Assembly (NCBI RefSeq): GCF_000429965.1
Contig: NZ_AUCW01000012.1
Location: 1-64,000 of the forward strand
Source: Desulfogranum mediterraneum DSM 13871
GTDB lineage: Bacteria; Desulfobacterota; Desulfobulbia; Desulfobulbales; Desulfobulbaceae
DNA length: 64,000 nt
Reading direction: 5' to 3'
Shown one piece after another: positions 17,434-25,677 of this stretch. Position 1 is the first letter of the stretch, and each line of letters opens with the position of its first letter. The notes under the pieces are model-generated. The model saw only the letters and a program-made list of their open reading frames with translations, was not told the origin of the DNA and ran no database searches. A program made the position numbers and the translations under genes.

Positions 17434-19068
17434 ATGAGTAGATACTGTATAGGCATAGACACCGGAGGCACGTTTACCGACGCCGTCCTCCTGGACACGG
17501 CCAGCCAAGAAGTAATCCACCACGCCAAGGAGCGAACCACCCACCATGACCTGAGCATCGGTGTGGGACGGGCCCTGGGCCGGCTTCTCCGACAGGGGAT
17601 CAGCACCGACGCGATCAGCCGGCTGGCCGTCTCCACCACCCTGGCCACCAATGCCGTGGTGGAAGGACACGGCGCCAGGGTAGCCCTGTTTGTGCTGGGC
17701 TACGTACGTCACTTCAAATTACCGGTGGTGGCCAACATCTTTCTTAAAGGCGGCCACACCATCACCGGCGAGGAGGACGAGCCCCTGGATCTGGAGGGCA
17801 TCATAGACACCCTGGAGGGACTCCAGGACGAGGTGGACAGTTACGCGGTCTGCGGGGCGATGTCCATCCAGAATCCGGCCCATGAGCTGGTCACCGAGAA
17901 GGCGATCTCCATGATCGATCCCAAACCGGTCTACTGTTCCCATCGGGTCTCTTCCCATCCCGGGATCAAGGAGCGCTCGGCAACGGCCTGCCTCCATGCC
18001 AAGCTCAAGCCCCTGATGAGCGACTTTCTCAACTCCATCCAGCGCTCCATGAATGAGCTGGGCCTGCACTGCCCGGTCACCATTATCTGCGGCGACGGCA
18101 GCAGCGCCTCCCTGGAAGAGACCGTGGAACGCTCGGCCCTGACCATGGCCAGCGGCCCTGCAGCCACGGCCAGGTTCGGTGCCCGGGGAGATCAGCAGAC
18201 CGCCCTGGTGGTGGATGTGGGCGGTACCACCACCGATATCTGCCTGATCAAGGACGGCAGCCCGGTGATGAGCAGCGAGGGCTGCCGCATCGGCCGATGG
18301 CAGACCCATGTGGATGCCGTGGACATGTATACCGCTGCCGGCGGCGGGGACAGCCATGTCAACTGTGACCAACAGGGTCAGGTAACCCTCCATGCCACCA
18401 GGGTACAACCCCTGGCCATGACCCCGGGCCTGCCTGAGCCGACGGAGTGGCTCCATAGCCGCAACGACTCCTACCTGGCGCTGCCGGTGGAGCGGACCGG
18501 CGAGGAGTCGGCAAACGACCCGATCGTGCAGCACCTCCTGGCCGCAGGGCCGACCACTCCCAGCGCCCTGGCTGCAGCCACCGGTATTCAGGGGATTGCC
18601 CTGGAAAAACGGCTGGAACGACTGGCCTATCTCCAGCAGGTCACCCTGGCCGGATTTACCCCCACCGATGCCCTCCACGCCCTCGGCCAACTGGAGATCG
18701 GCAACCGCACAGCCAGCGAGCAGGGCGCAGTCGCCCTGGCTGCAGAGTTGGGACGATCCAGCCAGGATTTTTGCCTGCAGGTGGTTCACGCCGCCAGTCA
18801 GGCCATTGAAAATATCATCCTGACCTACCTGGCACGCACCGCCTGGAGCCCGGAACAGGCCACCATGCTCCTCAACCGCCGGAGCAACCCCTTCTTCTCG
18901 GTCAACTTCGCCGTTAACCTGCCCATCATCGGCATCGGCGCTGCAGCCCAATACTTCCTCCCGGAGATCGCCCGCCGCCTGCAGACCACGGTCTCCTTTC
19001 CGGAACACTTTGAGGTGGGCAACGCCATCGGGGCCGCCCTGATCGGCATGGAGCAGCCCCAGGCCTGA
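17434..19068 (+). CDS. Hydantoinase/oxoprolinase family protein (HyuA-like)
   Basis: A 544-residue protein of the ATP-dependent hydantoinase A/5-oxoprolinase/acetone carboxylase-beta superfamily. The N-terminal ASKHA-type phosphate loop is YCIGIDTGGTFTDAVLL; a second nucleotide-binding loop is VVDVGGTTTDICLI near residue 255. At 544 residues it is shorter than typical HyuA (about 680-720), yet it ends in a family-like AIGAALIG segment, so it seems to be a naturally short form rather than truncated. No HyuB partner is nearby, which is unusual for enzymes acting on hydantoins or 5-oxoproline. The substrate is unknown. The ribosome site is weak (AGGA). Confidence 0.82.
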   Translation: MSRYCIGIDTGGTFTDAVLLDTASQEVIHHAKERTTHHDLSIGVGRALGRLLRQGISTDAISRLAVSTTLATNAVVEGHGARVALFVLGYVRHFKLPVVANIFLKGGHTITGEEDEPLDLEGIIDTLEGLQDEVDSYAVCGAMSIQNPAHELVTEKAISMIDPKPVYCSHRVSSHPGIKERSATACLHAKLKPLMSDFLNSIQRSMNELGLHCPVTIICGDGSSASLEETVERSALTMASGPAATARFGARGDQQTALVVDVGGTTTDICLIKDGSPVMSSEGCRIGRWQTHVDAVDMYTAAGGGDSHVNCDQQGQVTLHATRVQPLAMTPGLPEPTEWLHSRNDSYLALPVERTGEESANDPIVQHLLAAGPTTPSALAAATGIQGIALEKRLERLAYLQQVTLAGFTPTDALHALGQLEIGNRTASEQGAVALAAELGRSSQDFCLQVVHAASQAIENIILTYLARTAWSPEQATMLLNRRSNPFFSVNFAVNLPIIGIGAAAQYFLPEIARRLQTTVSFPEHFEVGNAIGAALIGMEQPQA

Positions 19069-19125
19069 ACTCCTACCCGCCGGCTCAGGGCCGACCGGCG
19101 TCTCTTCCAGCAAGGCTCCCAGCCA

Positions 19126-19151
19126 CCGGACAGCCCGTAGCGGCTGTCCGG
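19126..19151. other. 10-bp stem hairpin between two genes
   Basis: CCGGACAGCC, loop CGTAGC, GGCTGTCCGG is a perfect inverted repeat 57 bases after the hydantoinase-like gene. It has no T tract, so factor-independent termination is doubtful; a role in mRNA stability is possible. Confidence 0.45.
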
Positions 19152-19367
19152 CAGGAGCGCCGCCTGCCCCCTGCCTCGGGTGCCGAAGTTTTGACCAGGC
19201 TGGCCTGCGCTGGCTGCAGCCGCTCCCCGGCCTCTGGCCCGTCCTCGAACAAGCAGCAGAAATCACAACATAAAGCCAGGAAAGGCCTCCTTGGCCCGGA
19301 ATGTGCATTCCTTTGGACTCACCTTACGATCCCTCTATACCGTCCATCACTCACCAAAGGAATGAAC

Positions 19368-20075
19368 ATGCTGCCAAGATACCTGCTGCTCTGCTGCTCA
19401 CTCTCCCTGATCCTGCTCAACCAGGTCCAGGCCGAATCCGGCAACCTTGCCATAGGCGCCAAGGCCGGCACCCTGGGAGGCGGCGCAGAGGTCGACCTGG
19501 GCCTCACCGACTCGATCCACCTCCGTGGCGGGGCCAACTACCTCAAGTTCTCCTTTGACTCCACCATCTCCAACATCGATTACGAGATGGAACCGGAATT
19601 CAAAAATGGCTCCATCCTCCTGGACTGGTATCCCTTTAGCGCAGGCTTCAGGCTGACCGGCGGGCTCTTTATCAACGACAATACCATCAGCCTCACCGGC
19701 TCTCCCCGCCGTGATACCCTGCTCCAGGACTATGCCATCCCCCCGGAGTATGCCTTTGCCGCGCCCCTGGCTGATTCGGTCAAGGTTCACGGCAGCGTAG
19801 AGTTCAACACCCTTGCCCCCTACCTGGGAATCGGCTGGAACAGCAACCAGGAGCGAAGCCAGGGCTGGGGCGTCTCTCTGGAACTGGGCGTGCTCTTCCA
19901 GGGCTCTCCCCAGGTCTCTGTCCTCACCGCCAGCGCCGACGCCCCCCTGGACAGCTACACCAACGACCCCGTGGTGGTCCAGGCCCTGGAATCGGAGCGC
20001 AGGGCCATTGAGGAGGACCTAGAAAACTTTCAGTACTATCCGGTGGGCTCGATCATGCTCCACTACACCTTCTAA
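19368..20075 (+). CDS. Exported beta-barrel-like protein
   Basis: A 235-residue protein. A signal peptide (MLPRYLLLCCSLSLILLNQVQA) is followed by a mature part with barrel-like strands such as GGGAEVDLGLTDSIHLRGG, ILLDWYPFSAGFRLTGGLF and GWGVSLELGVLF, ending in SIMLHYTF with terminal Phe. It resembles outer-membrane proteins whose strands measure about 10 residues. The ATG at 19368 is favoured because AAAGGA lies 7 bases before it; the ATG at 19362 is too close to that site. Function is unknown. It is separated from the hydantoinase-like gene by about 300 bases containing one hairpin. Confidence 0.75.
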   Translation: MLPRYLLLCCSLSLILLNQVQAESGNLAIGAKAGTLGGGAEVDLGLTDSIHLRGGANYLKFSFDSTISNIDYEMEPEFKNGSILLDWYPFSAGFRLTGGLFINDNTISLTGSPRRDTLLQDYAIPPEYAFAAPLADSVKVHGSVEFNTLAPYLGIGWNSNQERSQGWGVSLELGVLFQGSPQVSVLTASADAPLDSYTNDPVVVQALESERRAIEEDLENFQYYPVGSIMLHYTF

Positions 20076-20139
20076 AGCTTAGCTTAAGGGTGCCTTTTCT
20101 TTCACCCCCTGCGTTATGGTGAAAATCGGCTCTATTTCA

Positions 20140-20520
20140 ATGTCCCAAGGCATGAGCAGCGGGGGCCCCCTCCCTTGGTTCACCCTTTGGCTCTCACGCC
20201 AATGCAGGCGGGAAGCCGGTCTTGGAGGAAGGAGACAGCACTCTTAATCCGGATCTCTGCCTGCACAGACCACTGTTGAAGTTGAGAGGTGCTGCGGAAG
20301 CAACCTGGATGCCCGCCTCCGCGGGCATGACGACAGAGGAACGGGCATGACGGCAGAAGAATGATTCCATCCGGATCGCCCAAGGCATGAACAGCGGAGG
20401 CACTCCCCTCCCTTGGCTCACCCCTTGGCTCTCACGCCGGCGCAGGCGGGAAGCCGGTCCTGGAGGAAGGAGACAGCACTCTTAATCGGGATCTCTGCCT
20501 GCACGGGCATGTTGTTGAGG
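20140..20520 (-). repeat. Two units of REP-like family B in direct repeat
   Basis: Blocks starting at 20146 and 20381 share CAAGGCATGA.CAGCGG, CTCCCTTGG.TCACCC.TTGG, CTCTCACGCC..., GGAGGAAGGAGACAGCACTC and ATCTCTGCCTGCAC, with a spacing of 235 bases. They are the reverse-complement form of the units near 11100-11500. A palindromic core (GCCCGCCTCCGCGGGC) lies at 20311-20326. Confidence 0.75.
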
Positions 20521-20562
20521 GTGAGAAATCTCATCCTTCAAGAGCCCCTGAAGGACCAGGAC

Positions 20563-21726
20563 TCAGCGGCTCCGGCTCCAGCAGAGACGCCCTCCCGGGC
20601 CCCGCCGCCCCTGGACACCGTCCTCAAAGAGGAGCTTGAGTCGCCGCTTGAGAGCGAGCCGGTTGAGATAGGTCCGGGAAGGACCCTGCCTGGAGACCTC
20701 CCCCTCCAGGACCGGGGCAGGCGCAAAGAGCAGCTCGATCAGATGGCTGACCGGGCCCAGGGGCGACAAGAACGAGGTACAGCCGGCACAGTAGGTGACG
20801 ATCCTCCTGCCGGCCGCCTCCTGATGCCGCCTCTGCGCCCACTCCAGGGCAAGCTCCCGATTGATCAGGCCCACGCCGCCCCCCTCGCCGCAGCAGAGGG
20901 TAGTGGCCCCATGGTGCTCCATCTCCTCGATCTGCAGCCCCAAGCGGGCCAACAGGGTCCGCACGCTCCGCTGCAGGGGGACAGCAGTGCGGACACTGCA
21001 GGGGTCATGGACCGTGACCAGCCCCTGGTGGCAACGTTGCTCCGGCCAGCCGGGATCTGCGGCAAACTCCTCATAGACGGTTCCTATACTCAACCCAGCA
21101 TCCTCAGCCGACAGCAGGCCAAGGCAGCTGGGACAGTTGACCAGCAGCCGCTCAACCCCCCGGGCGGCCAGCTCCGCAAGCATCTGGTGGCAGTGCGCAC
21201 GGGCCGCCTGCTCTTCACCCAGGTCATGGGAGAGTTTATGGCAGCAGTCGAGAACCAGGCCAAGGGAGGGGATACGACTGCCAAGCTGCTGAAAGATATC
21301 CACCACCCGCTCCGGCAGGCTGCCGGCCAGGGAGCAACCCGGGAAAAAGACCGTGGTACAGCCCTCGGGCAACCCGTACCAGCTGAACAGGGCGGAGCTG
21401 CCGCAGCCCTCATACCAGCGCAGGGGCAGGTGCCGGAACCACCGCCCCTGGCCCCTGGCCGAAACCATCACCCGCTGCTCCAGCAACATCCCGCAGGGAT
21501 CCAGCTCAAGAGGACAGACCGCTGTACAGAGCCCGCAGAGGCTGCACTGGTAGGCGAGCCGAGCAGTGCCGAGCTGCTCCATAAATCTCCCTGCCAGCTG
21601 CAGGGGGCTGCCATAGCGGCGGAGGAACCCACATTCCTGTAAACATCTGCCGCAATCGGTGCAGTGATCCAGGATCTGCCCTGAGCGGGCGGCACTGGCT
21701 GCGCTGGCGTAGCTTTCCCTGTTCAT
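20563..21726 (-). CDS. (Fe-S)-binding protein with two CCG domains
   Basis: A 387-residue cytosolic or membrane-associated electron carrier of the HdrD/GlpC/LutA-like group. Two ferredoxin-type motifs are in the N-terminal third, CTDCGRCLQECG (the last position is not the usual CP) and CSLCGLCTAVCP. Two cysteine-rich CCG domains follow, around FFPGCSLAGS...LDCCHKL and DPCSVRT...TLCCGEGGGVG. Proteins of this type pass electrons between membrane quinones or cytoplasmic donors and a partner oxidoreductase. No partner is adjacent. The start at 21726 has AAGGGG 7 bases upstream; an ATG 45 bases further up lacks a ribosome site. Confidence 0.87.
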   Translation of the reverse strand: MNRESYASAASAARSGQILDHCTDCGRCLQECGFLRRYGSPLQLAGRFMEQLGTARLAYQCSLCGLCTAVCPLELDPCGMLLEQRVMVSARGQGRWFRHLPLRWYEGCGSSALFSWYGLPEGCTTVFFPGCSLAGSLPERVVDIFQQLGSRIPSLGLVLDCCHKLSHDLGEEQAARAHCHQMLAELAARGVERLLVNCPSCLGLLSAEDAGLSIGTVYEEFAADPGWPEQRCHQGLVTVHDPCSVRTAVPLQRSVRTLLARLGLQIEEMEHHGATTLCCGEGGGVGLINRELALEWAQRRHQEAAGRRIVTYCAGCTSFLSPLGPVSHLIELLFAPAPVLEGEVSRQGPSRTYLNRLALKRRLKLLFEDGVQGRRGPGGRLCWSRSR

Positions 21727-22043
21727 GATCTGCCCCTTTACATTCTCCTGCAAAGAATTATTATCAAACATGACTCAGCACAGCCAGCCCTTCTGCAGGC
21801 GGTGCAGGGGGAAGAGGGACTGGAGGGTATCCTGAACCGTGAGATCTTATTTTCAAGCTGCCCTCCAAGCGAGCGGCTGACGGTTCAACTCCTGGAGCCC
21901 TTGATCGCAGCTAGCCAAAAAAGAGCTCATCGGCTATTATCCGTTCTTCGCCTGCAGGGGGCTTGCCGCCGAGGCAGTCCTCCCCTGTCACCACTGCAGG
22001 CGTCAGCCGAGCATCAACATCAGCCAATCCACAACGGGTCACC
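21727..22043. other. Intergenic region between divergent genes
   Basis: About 320 bases between the CCG protein and the CcdA-like gene; both promoters should be here. A short piece, CTTATTTTCAAGCTGCCC near 21847, looks like the end of an A-family repeat. No promoter pair stands out. Confidence 0.35.
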
Positions 22044-22742
22044 ATGGAATCCTTACTCAGTCAGCTTGAAACCACCCTGCAGACCTCGCTGCTGCTCTCC
22101 CTGGTCATTGCCTACCTGGGCGGCCTGCTGGCCAGCCTGACCCCCTGTATCTATCCGATGATCCCCATCACCGCCGGGGTCGTGGGCCATTCCAATGTGG
22201 GCGGCTCCAGGCTGCGCGGCTTTATGCTCTCCCTGGCCTACGTCTTCGGGATGGCCCTGACCTATGCAGGGCTGGGGGTCTTTGCTGCGGCCACCGGCCG
22301 TTTCTTCGGTACGGTCAACAGCCACCCCCTGACCTTTCTGATCGTCGGCAACATCATCCTCCTCTTTGGCCTGGCCATGCTGGAGGTCTTTTCCCTGCCC
22401 TACCTCAGCCACCGCTTCACCCTCAAGAGCGGCGGCCTTATCGGGGTGTTCGCGGCAGGCATTGTATCCGCCCTGATTGCAGGGCCCTGCACGGCCCCGG
22501 TGCTGGGGGTTCTGCTGGCCTATGTGGCCACCACCCAGAACATCCTGCTGGGCGCCCTGCTGCTCTTTCTCTTTTCCCTGGGCATGGGAACCCTGCTGCT
22601 GGCAGTGGGTACCTTTTCCAGCTTTCTGACCGCCATCCCCAGGTCCGGCAACTGGATGGTCAGGATCAAAAAGGCCATGGGACTTGTCATGATCGCCCTG
22701 GCAGAATACTTTTTCATCAAGGCAGGCATGTCCTTTCTCTAG
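22044..22742 (+). CDS. CcdA-like cytochrome c biogenesis/thiol-reductant transmembrane protein
   Basis: A 232-residue inner-membrane protein with about six membrane segments. The two redox Cys of the family are visible in SLTPCIYPMIPI (first helix pair) and AGPCTAPVLG (fourth helix), the same PC motif pattern as the central domain of DsbD. It would carry electrons from cytoplasmic thioredoxin to periplasmic thiol proteins. The next gene, 52 bases downstream, is a thioredoxin-fold exported protein and the obvious partner. The start is set at 22044 just before ESLLSQLE; upstream in-frame sequence is not family-like and no strong ribosome site is seen. Confidence 0.88.
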   Translation: MESLLSQLETTLQTSLLLSLVIAYLGGLLASLTPCIYPMIPITAGVVGHSNVGGSRLRGFMLSLAYVFGMALTYAGLGVFAAATGRFFGTVNSHPLTFLIVGNIILLFGLAMLEVFSLPYLSHRFTLKSGGLIGVFAAGIVSALIAGPCTAPVLGVLLAYVATTQNILLGALLLFLFSLGMGTLLLAVGTFSSFLTAIPRSGNWMVRIKKAMGLVMIALAEYFFIKAGMSFL

Positions 22743-22794
22743 ACCATGCCCTCTCCCAACACACTCTATACCACTCTATCCAAGAGGTAACCCC

Positions 22795-23292
22795 ATGGTA
22801 CGACGTCGCATATCCGCCCTGCTCCTCTTCCTGCTGCTCCTTCCCTGCACCGTCATGGCCGTGCAACTGGGCGACCGGCTGCAATCGTTTAACCAGCAGG
22901 ACATGGATGGCAAGACCATCAACATGGACGAGATCATCGGCAAAAAACCGGTCATGCTGGTCTTCTGGGCCTCCTGGTGCCCCTCCTGCAAGACCGAGGT
23001 CCCCAAGGTCAACCGGCTCAAGGAACAGTATCAGTCACAGGGGATGGAATTCATCGGCATAAACATCGGCTTCAACGATTCGCTCAAGCGGGCCCGTAAA
23101 TTCATCAAAAAGACCAAGATGGACTATCCGGTGGTCTTTGACAGCAGCAACGATATCACCAAACGCTACCTGGTCCGGGGGGTACCCACCATCATCGTGG
23201 CCGACAGTGAGGGGATCGTCCAGTACAAACATTACGGAGTCCCGGAGATCAGCGCCGAGAATTTCAAGCTCCTCCAAGGAGCTGCTCAATAA
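22795..23292 (+). CDS. TlpA/ResA-like exported thiol-disulfide oxidoreductase
   Basis: A 165-residue thioredoxin-fold protein exported to the periplasm. The first 23 residues form a signal peptide (ISALLLFLLLLPCTVMA). The active site is FWASWCPSCKTE, a WCxxC motif, and the cis-proline loop is RGVPTIIV. It is likely re-reduced by the CcdA-like protein encoded just upstream and then acts on cytochrome c apoproteins or other periplasmic thiols. GAGGT lies 8 bases before the ATG. The stop codon is followed after only 4 bases by a partial A-family repeat. Confidence 0.9.
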   Translation: MVRRRISALLLFLLLLPCTVMAVQLGDRLQSFNQQDMDGKTINMDEIIGKKPVMLVFWASWCPSCKTEVPKVNRLKEQYQSQGMEFIGINIGFNDSLKRARKFIKKTKMDYPVVFDSSNDITKRYLVRGVPTIIVADSEGIVQYKHYGVPEISAENFKLLQGAAQ

Positions 23293-23296
23293 ACCC

Positions 23297-23356
23297 TTGG
23301 CCACCTTGAAAAGTTGCCCTTGCTGCCGACCTCGGCGTTACGGCTTAAAATTTCAG
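23297..23356 (-). repeat. A-family element, partial copy A4
   Basis: Begins TTGGCCACCTTGAAAAGTTG and continues through GACCTCGGCGTTACGG, then diverges at about 23356; the second half is missing. Just after it, 23380-23422 (CCCCCGGAAGACAGATTGAA) resembles 14373-14420. Confidence 0.65.
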
Positions 23357-23594
23357 CTGCCAGCTGATTACCTCTGAAACGCTTCCCCCGGAAGACAGAT
23401 TGAATTTCTCGGTACAGAGCCAAGGGACAGACTTTTTTTCATGGTACCCCCAGGTCCTAGCGAGGAGGTGCCCCGCGACTGGCGACCCTGATCGGTCTAA
23501 GGCGCCGAGCTGAATGACGGTCGTGGCGCTCATGACGGTCATGGCGGCTCGTGGCTGCTCTTGGCTACTTTGACCCACGAAGGGAGAAGGGGGC

Positions 23595-24020
23595 TCAGGG
23601 CTCGTCCGCCTCCGGGATGACGCGGTAGGCCTGTTGCACCTCGGCCGGAATGGAGCGGGGACGACCGCTGGCAAGATCACAGAAGATAAACAGGGTAGAG
23701 GCCCGGGCGATCTGGGTGTCGTCGCTCGCCCGATAAAAGCGAAACTTTCGCAGAGAGCGAAATTTTTGCAGGTTGGCCACCCAGGTGGAGACGATCAAGC
23801 GATCGCCCTGGTAACTGGAGTGGAGGTATTCGATGGCATGGGAGCGGATAATCCAGGTCGCTCCCAGTGCCACGTAACGGCTATAGGGCCAGCCCAGGGA
23901 TGCCGAGTGGGCCATGGCCGCATCCTGCATCCACTGGACATACTGGACATTGTTCACATGGCCGTTGGCATCGATGGCTGAGGCCGGGACCACCAGCTCG
24001 CTGGTGCAGATCCCCTCCAT
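23595..24020 (-). CDS. 4-hydroxybenzoyl-CoA thioesterase-like hotdog protein
   Basis: A 141-residue acyl-CoA thioesterase-type protein of the YbgC/FadM hotdog family. The catalytic region near the N terminus reads IDANGHVNNVQYVQW, with the expected acidic residue (D17) and a following N-G-H-V-N. Its ATG overlaps the TAA of the tolC-like gene upstream (TAATG), so it is translationally coupled and is the last gene of the RND efflux operon. A hydrolase in an efflux operon could release a free acid that the pump exports. That link is inference; many such thioesterases have no known substrate. Confidence 0.85.
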   Translation of the reverse strand: MEGICTSELVVPASAIDANGHVNNVQYVQWMQDAAMAHSASLGWPYSRYVALGATWIIRSHAIEYLHSSYQGDRLIVSTWVANLQKFRSLRKFRFYRASDDTQIARASTLFIFCDLASGRPRSIPAEVQQAYRVIPEADEP

Positions 24021-25501
24021 TACTGCTCTGCTTCCTCCAGCATGAAGCCCGCCAGATTACGCCCCAGGGCCCCGTCCAGACGCTGTTTGGCCAGGTGGTA
24101 ACCCACCAGGGCCTGGGCCAGACGGCTGTAGGTGGCGGTCAGGTCACGCTGGGCCTCATTGAGGCGTACCAGCGAGGCCTCGCCGGCCTCATACTCATTC
24201 TTGGCCAGATCCCGGTTTTCCTCAACCAGCCCCACACTCTCCCGCTGGAGGCGGACCTGATCCTCTGCCGCCTCCAGTAAAGCGATATCCTTGCGGATCT
24301 CCGAGGCGACCTGGTTGCGTAGGTTAAATAGGGAGTAACGGGATTCCCGCTTCAACTGCCTGGCTTCGGCCAGGCGGGCCTTGTCTCCCCCCCCGGCAAA
24401 GAGATTCCAGGCCAGGTTGACGGAAACCGTGTTGCCCAGATCATCATCGGTCAGGCCTATATCCCCCTGTCTGGCACCGTTGACAGCGCCGTTGAGCTGG
24501 ACCTTGGGATAAAAGGGTGCCTTGGCCAGGCCGGTTCCTGCCTCGGCCTGCTTCACCACCAGCTCCAGCTGCTCGACATCCGGGCGGCTGACCAGGGCCT
24601 GCTCAATCAGGGGCTCGATCTCTTCCTGAAAGGGCTGGAGCACGAAGTTCCGGTCCAGGGGTTGGAGTCGGACCGTCTCCGGAAAGGTGGCATCGCTGAG
24701 CCCCAAGAGGGCGGCCAGGCCGTAGCCCGCGGCCTCAAACTCCCGCTGATTGACCAGCAGACTGGTCTGAGCCGAGTTCAACTGCACCTTGATGTTCAAG
24801 ACATCCCCCCAAGCCCCGGCCCCGACCTCGTAGCGGTTCTGGGCATCTTCCAGCTGCCTGAGGTAAAAGGCCTTGTCTGCCTGGGCGATGTTGACCCTGG
24901 TCTGGGCCAGCTGGGCATTATAGAAGGCCTCTGCCACTGCCGTCACCAACAGCCGCCTGGAGTTCAGCAAAGAGGCGGCATTGGAGGCCTGATCATAGCC
25001 TGCCTGCTCCTCCTTGAAGCTGCGGAAGAAACCGTCAAAGAGCAGCCAGGTCGCCTGGATGCCGACACTGAACTTATCGGTGGTCCGCTCTGCCTCCCCG
25101 TTTACCACGGCCGCCTGCATCTGATTGAGCTCATAGACCGAGTCGGAGAGTCGTTCCCGGGCACCCACGGCGCTCAGGTCAACCGTCGGCCACCAGGCTG
25201 CCACCGCCTGCTTCACCCGCATCCGGGCCTGCTCCACCCGGGCCTGGGCAGCAACCAGATCTGGGTTGCCGATCAGGGCCAGCTGCTGGGCAGTGCGCAG
25301 GTCCAGGACCTCTATCCTGGCAAGCTCCGCCAGGACCGAACCAGCGCCATTGACCGGCCCGGAAGCCGACTCAGACTCCGTGACCAGGGCCAGTTCCGCC
25401 ACGGTCGGCTGCGCCGGGTGCGCAGTGCCGGCTTGCTGGGCCTGCGCCTCTGCACCGGTCAGCGCCAGGCAGCCGATAACCATCCAGATACAACGTTTCA
25501 T
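24020..25501 (-). CDS. TolC-family outer-membrane efflux protein
   Basis: A 493-residue outer-membrane channel. A signal peptide (CIWMVIGCLALTGAEAQA) is followed by two long, alternating helical regions with typical TolC turns, for example NLAWNLFAGGGDKARL and LVEENRDLAKNEYEAGEASL. The TolC trimer would join the RND pump and adaptor encoded upstream into one envelope-spanning channel. A strong GGAGGAAGGG site precedes the ATG. The gene lies 176 bases downstream of the RND pump and its stop codon overlaps the thioesterase start. Confidence 0.9.
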   Translation of the reverse strand: MKRCIWMVIGCLALTGAEAQAQQAGTAHPAQPTVAELALVTESESASGPVNGAGSVLAELARIEVLDLRTAQQLALIGNPDLVAAQARVEQARMRVKQAVAAWWPTVDLSAVGARERLSDSVYELNQMQAAVVNGEAERTTDKFSVGIQATWLLFDGFFRSFKEEQAGYDQASNAASLLNSRRLLVTAVAEAFYNAQLAQTRVNIAQADKAFYLRQLEDAQNRYEVGAGAWGDVLNIKVQLNSAQTSLLVNQREFEAAGYGLAALLGLSDATFPETVRLQPLDRNFVLQPFQEEIEPLIEQALVSRPDVEQLELVVKQAEAGTGLAKAPFYPKVQLNGAVNGARQGDIGLTDDDLGNTVSVNLAWNLFAGGGDKARLAEARQLKRESRYSLFNLRNQVASEIRKDIALLEAAEDQVRLQRESVGLVEENRDLAKNEYEAGEASLVRLNEAQRDLTATYSRLAQALVGYHLAKQRLDGALGRNLAGFMLEEAEQ

Positions 25502-25677
25502 CCCTTCCTCCTCTTCACCCCGGTCCCCTGCACCTGCAGGGGAGGGCGATTTATCCGCTTATTTCCCATTGAGTACAACCTCTGATTGTCACCTGTGCAT
25601 ACCATGTCACCCAGGTCAAGTCCAAAGGTTTCTCCGAAAAAACAACCACCGAAAAACCGGCAACTACAGATGCAATT

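Noticed and set aside
17719-19308. 529-codon open frame on the minus strand
   Set aside because: Antisense shadow of the hydantoinase-like gene, low-complexity Gly/Ala/Gln sequence.
20413-21642. 409-codon open frame on the plus strand
   Set aside because: Opposite the CCG Fe-S protein gene, whose cysteine motifs are unmistakable; this frame starts inside a repeat.
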